Source of the DNA: an uncultured Porphyromonas sp.
Lineage (GTDB): Bacteria; Bacteroidota; Bacteroidia; Bacteroidales; Porphyromonadaceae
Direction of reading: 5' to 3'
NCBI RefSeq assembly: GCF_915070105.1
Contig: NZ_CAJZFJ010000015.1
Location: forward strand, 1 to 36,344
Length of the DNA: 36,344 nt
Shown piece after piece: positions 34,301-36,344 of this stretch (position 1 is the first letter of the stretch; each line of letters begins with the position of its first letter). A program made the translations under genes and the position numbers. The notes beneath the pieces were generated by a model. It ran no database searches. It saw only the letters and a list, made by a program, of their open reading frames with translations, and had not been told where the DNA came from.

Positions 34301-34682
34301 CAGATGAGGCGGCACCTGTATAGACTCGGTTACGGATCTTCTGATAGCCCGTCACCACGACCTCCTCCATGAGCTTGTTGTCCTCCTCGAGGGTAATGGT
34401 GAGACGTTCGCTAGTGATCTTCACCTTCCTTGCCTGCATGCCCACACTGGTGAATAGCAGGATATCTCCCATACGGGCTGTGATACCAAACTTCCCTTCG
34501 CTGTCCGTGAGCGTCCCCTGCGTTGTCCCCACGAGTCGTACGGTGACACCGACTAAGGCTTCGCCACGGTTGCTACGTACGATACCTGTGATCCGGCTCG
34601 CTTGCTGTGCCAGCGCACTGAGGGGAAGGGCAAGGAGGATCAGGAGGCAGAGGCGTATGATATGTCTGAGTGATTGCTTCAT
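31326..34682 (-). CDS. SusC/RagA-family TonB-linked outer-membrane transporter
   Basis: A 1118-residue importer. It has a signal peptide (ending SALAQ), a carboxypeptidase-like regulatory domain (about 30-100; ITGIVRSNRGEALVGVTVRLVG, TDSEGKFGI), the TonB-box-like MEEVVVTGYQ (about 104-113), a plug domain with INIRGGASILGNVQPLWVIDG and ASATSIYGARALNGVIVVTTK, and a C-terminal beta barrel ending in the aromatic FSLQIGF-like terminus (SLQIGF). It imports a substrate bound by the SusD lid using TonB energy. The preceding TonB-receptor gene ends 16 bp before it, so they are probably co-transcribed. Confidence 0.95.
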   Translation of the reverse strand: MKQSLRHIIRLCLLILLALPLSALAQQASRITGIVRSNRGEALVGVTVRLVGTTQGTLTDSEGKFGITARMGDILLFTSVGMQARKVKITSERLTITLEEDNKLMEEVVVTGYQKIRNRVYTGAASSVKMKDIHLEGTQDISRMLEGRVPGLSIQSISGTFGAAPRINIRGGASILGNVQPLWVIDGAVYEDLVHLSLDQLASGDAATLISSAVSGLNASDIQDIQVLKDASATSIYGARALNGVIVVTTKSGRRDTPLRVSYATENTMRLRPSYSQYDLLNSQETMGIYEEMRQKGYFSLASSLYGRRGGVYHLLNRALSEYDPETGTYKLENTPEARRAFLEQHERANTDWFRELFRLTPTTSHTVSFSAGGRSSATYASLGFFYDGGWTVADRVQRITANLKNTFYLGDRLQVTLSAQGNIRSQSAPGTLPQRKNTTLGLFERDFDINPFSYALGTSRTLLPSERYRNNWAPFNIHQEYRSNHMDIGVLDFKAQAEASYKVRPYLEARALVSTRQAYTSMTHEITEQSNQVLAYRAMETPEVAAANIYLLRDPEHPERRPEVALPHGGILKKDETSLKSYLMRLALDYDRHIGMHDLKVFGFTEIRYADRSHTPFTGYGVQYDRGGQINTDPRIFSKLLREGEDYFAYSRRYDRGVTFSASTTYGYDGRYILNALINMEGSNASGRNARTQWLPTWNIGGKWNIDREAFFHPSSLLSRLALRMSYGLTAKMNEEAVNANSVYQGTTTTPRRYQDRENALRIRHLENRDLTWEKMYELNLGLETAWAQDRVRATVDLYQRNAFDLIDLVRTSGIGGQYYKYANFGDMRTQGIELSLSTTNIETKELSWSSSLTLSLMNQKITRLRNTPNALDMVAGRGRGNLVGYPKSSLFSYNFQGLNSHGLPTFDFGLYPTNRTQDANVYSADFSDTQYTRSYLTYHGPIEPQIIGGLSNTLRYRQWDLSLFITAQAGNKIRLNPTFDPTFADLNVFSGEYRDRWMNPGDEQRTDVPTIPSQDLINAVGRENIERAYSTYNYSQLRVADGSFVRLKHVSLGYRVSEAFAKKLRLHSAKLQLSLTNPFLLYSDKRLRGQDPEYYRAGGVSLPTPRQYTLSLQIGF

Positions 34683-34698
34683 GTCTTGCTAGGAGGCG

Positions 34699-36344
34699 TT
34701 AGAGGTTAATACGTACTCCGCCATAGATGCCGAAGGGGTGACCAGGTCTGAGGCCTGAGGGATGACGGGAGACGAGATATACCTTGTTCGCTAGGTTCAC
34801 AGCGTTGAGGCTTAGGGTGAGGTAGCGGTTGATGCGCGCCTTGAGTGATGCGTCTAGGATGGTATGGCTAGGGATAAGATGTGCCTTGGCGATACGTCCC
34901 TGCCCTGGGGTAGTACGCATGTCTGAGTTGTAGCGGATACTGAGGTTAGCCTCTAGCCACTTATACTCTAGCCCCAGCTGGGCATTCACTGCATGTCGGA
35001 AGATATAGGGTAGTTCATCCCCTGCGAAGACTTCCCCCCAAGCGGAGGAATAGAATTCGTTCTTCATCTGTGTATCTGTTAGGGTATAGCTGACCTGCAC
35101 TGGTAGGCGTACCTCCCAGCTCTTAGGCAGGGGTTGCCAAGAGGCTAAGAACTCAAACCCCTGGACACGTGCTGCTCCTACCGTGAACTGGTCTAGTGTC
35201 CCTTGTCCACCTGCGGCAGCGAGGTCACTGCCGAGCATGTTGGAGTAGTCGTTGTAGTAGCCGATTGCCTCTACCTTCAGATCCTCTGTAGTGAGACGTA
35301 GACCAGCCTCTAGGTTGATACTTTTCTCGGGCTTCTGCTTGTAGTAGGTCATCACGCTTGGGGGAGCAAAGCCCTGATGAACACCGGCAAATATCGAGAG
35401 CGGGCGAAGGATCCTATAATTGATCCCTAGGCTAGGCAGTAGTGCGGTAGCGTGGTTACTTCCCTCGATGCGTAGGTGGCCAGTACGTCTGGGGTCTTGG
35501 GTCGTGTAGTCTCGCTTATACAGCTCTACATCCTCCAGACGAAACCCAGCGGTGATCGTCCATCCTGCCCGTGTCCACTTCCCAAGGAGATAGGAAGCGA
35601 AGGCATGGGCTGTCGTGATACGGTTGCTCTGTGAGCCGGGGAGCCCTGCTCGGAATAGGCTCATCTTCCCACCCTCAATCGAATAGCTATCGTCGTGCTG
35701 GAAGCGGTCCTCTAGGTCAGCATGATAGCGGGCACCTGCCTCCAGCTGGAGGTAGCTCGAGAGGAAGGGTAGGCGGTACTCCACCTTCGTCTGTATCCCA
35801 CGCGAATGGTAGGAGCGCTGGTTAGCCCTCAGCATCAGTGCCTCGCCTAGTCGGTCGGTGGCGCCCGTGAGGATATCTAGGTAGCGAGCGTTGGTCTCGG
35901 GGTCAGCTAGTACCTCCTCGATGCTACGCTTCTCACCCTTTTGGTCTCCGACACGTACGTCACTCAGCTTGTACCAGTTGCGCCAGAAGTAATTGTAGTA
36001 GGCGCTCGTCGTCACCTTGAGTCCTCCATCGAGGTCGATCAGGTGAGTGAGGGCACTCTGCATGTGTCGTGTACTCATGTGGTCCATCTGGGCGCCCCGA
36101 TAGCGATAGTAGGGGCGTGAGGCGAAGTCTCGTTCGCTCAGGCCCACATAGCTCTCGTCGGAGTACTCGTTGGCGAAGCCCAGCTTCAGCTCTAGGGCTT
36201 GGCGGATCGTGGCCTCCTCGTCCGTGTGTAGGCGGAGCTTCCCCACGACATCGTTACGGTAGAAGCCCGTGCGCTCGTTGGGTTCGTCCTTCTTAAAGCC
36301 CTTAGACTGATAGCGAAGGTATTCGATGAGGTAGCCGAGATGCT
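34699..36344 (-). CDS. TonB-dependent receptor, FecA-like, C-terminal part (runs off the window end)
   Basis: The frame is open to the window edge (about 548 residues seen); an internal GTG at 36246 is not the true start. Only the beta barrel is present. Features fit the Fe(III)-dicitrate/FecA-type receptors of Bacteroidota: GYLIEYLRYQSKGF at the edge, NLGYRI..LSIFAGVHQGFAPPS, EAGLRL, NAVNLANKVYLVSRHPSGLRPGHPFG and the terminal YGGVRINL. It is followed closely by susC. Two TonB receptors of different types in one operon suggest one ligand used in two forms, or a receptor recruited from another locus. Confidence 0.85.
   Translation of the reverse strand, partial: HLGYLIEYLRYQSKGFKKDEPNERTGFYRNDVVGKLRLHTDEEATIRQALELKLGFANEYSDESYVGLSERDFASRPYYRYRGAQMDHMSTRHMQSALTHLIDLDGGLKVTTSAYYNYFWRNWYKLSDVRVGDQKGEKRSIEEVLADPETNARYLDILTGATDRLGEALMLRANQRSYHSRGIQTKVEYRLPFLSSYLQLEAGARYHADLEDRFQHDDSYSIEGGKMSLFRAGLPGSQSNRITTAHAFASYLLGKWTRAGWTITAGFRLEDVELYKRDYTTQDPRRTGHLRIEGSNHATALLPSLGINYRILRPLSIFAGVHQGFAPPSVMTYYKQKPEKSINLEAGLRLTTEDLKVEAIGYYNDYSNMLGSDLAAAGGQGTLDQFTVGAARVQGFEFLASWQPLPKSWEVRLPVQVSYTLTDTQMKNEFYSSAWGEVFAGDELPYIFRHAVNAQLGLEYKWLEANLSIRYNSDMRTTPGQGRIAKAHLIPSHTILDASLKARINRYLTLSLNAVNLANKVYLVSRHPSGLRPGHPFGIYGGVRINL

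Overview
The window looks like chromosomal DNA of a Bacteroidota bacterium of the Porphyromonas type. The grounds are a SusC/SusD (RagA/RagB) pair, a batABCDE aerotolerance cluster next to moxR and DUF58, several lipoproteins with Bacteroidota-style lipoboxes, -7 promoter boxes of the TAnnTTTG type, few Shine-Dalgarno sequences, and the order ftsY-rimO-HU-like gene. Genus level is inferred from memory of the families. No rRNA, tRNA, transposase, phage gene or CRISPR array was seen.

Layout: (1) 1-103 is the start of a lipoprotein gene leaving the window. (2) 104-1098 is a gene-free kilobase with a 69-bp tandem repeat built from 23-bp subunits and a perfect 40-nt palindrome. (3) 1099-4673 (+) encodes two type IV ABC exporter half-transporters, probably a heterodimer, closed by a 28-bp perfect hairpin shared with the convergent operon. 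(4) 4800-13969 (-) is the aerotolerance region: moxR, DUF58, a membrane protein, batA, batB, batC, batD, batE and a PAP2 phosphatase. (5) 14024-18590 (-) holds ftsY, rimO and a large HU-like/LysM membrane protein. (6) 18763-22565 (-) holds nspC (polyamine synthesis), nrdB and nrdA (class I ribonucleotide reductase). (7) 23236-36344 (-) is a tightly packed locus reading TonB receptor (partial), SusC, SusD, degenerate Peptidase_Mx1-like lipoprotein, DUF4302 lipoprotein, unknown lipoprotein, DUF4856 lipoprotein, secreted FnIII protein, terminal lipoprotein, terminator. It resembles an outer-membrane capture and import system with an unusually large set of surface lipoproteins. Its ligand is unknown; the FecA-like receptor and the DUF4856 (imelysin-like) member hint at metal, heme or a bound-metal ligand.

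The most unusual signal is a dispersed 23-bp periodic repeat family. Semi-palindromic units with consensus GAGGTANCGGGGNTACCTC plus four variable bases occur in tandem between nrdA and ftsY, upstream of nspC, between susC and susD, and inside the coding sequence of the HU/LysM gene. In that gene the same 23-bp phase runs for about 965 bp and so encodes a strict 23-residue repeat. A second array (22870-23090) and the 69-bp array near 532-692 have different sequence but the same 23-bp spacing. No standard feature type explains this family.
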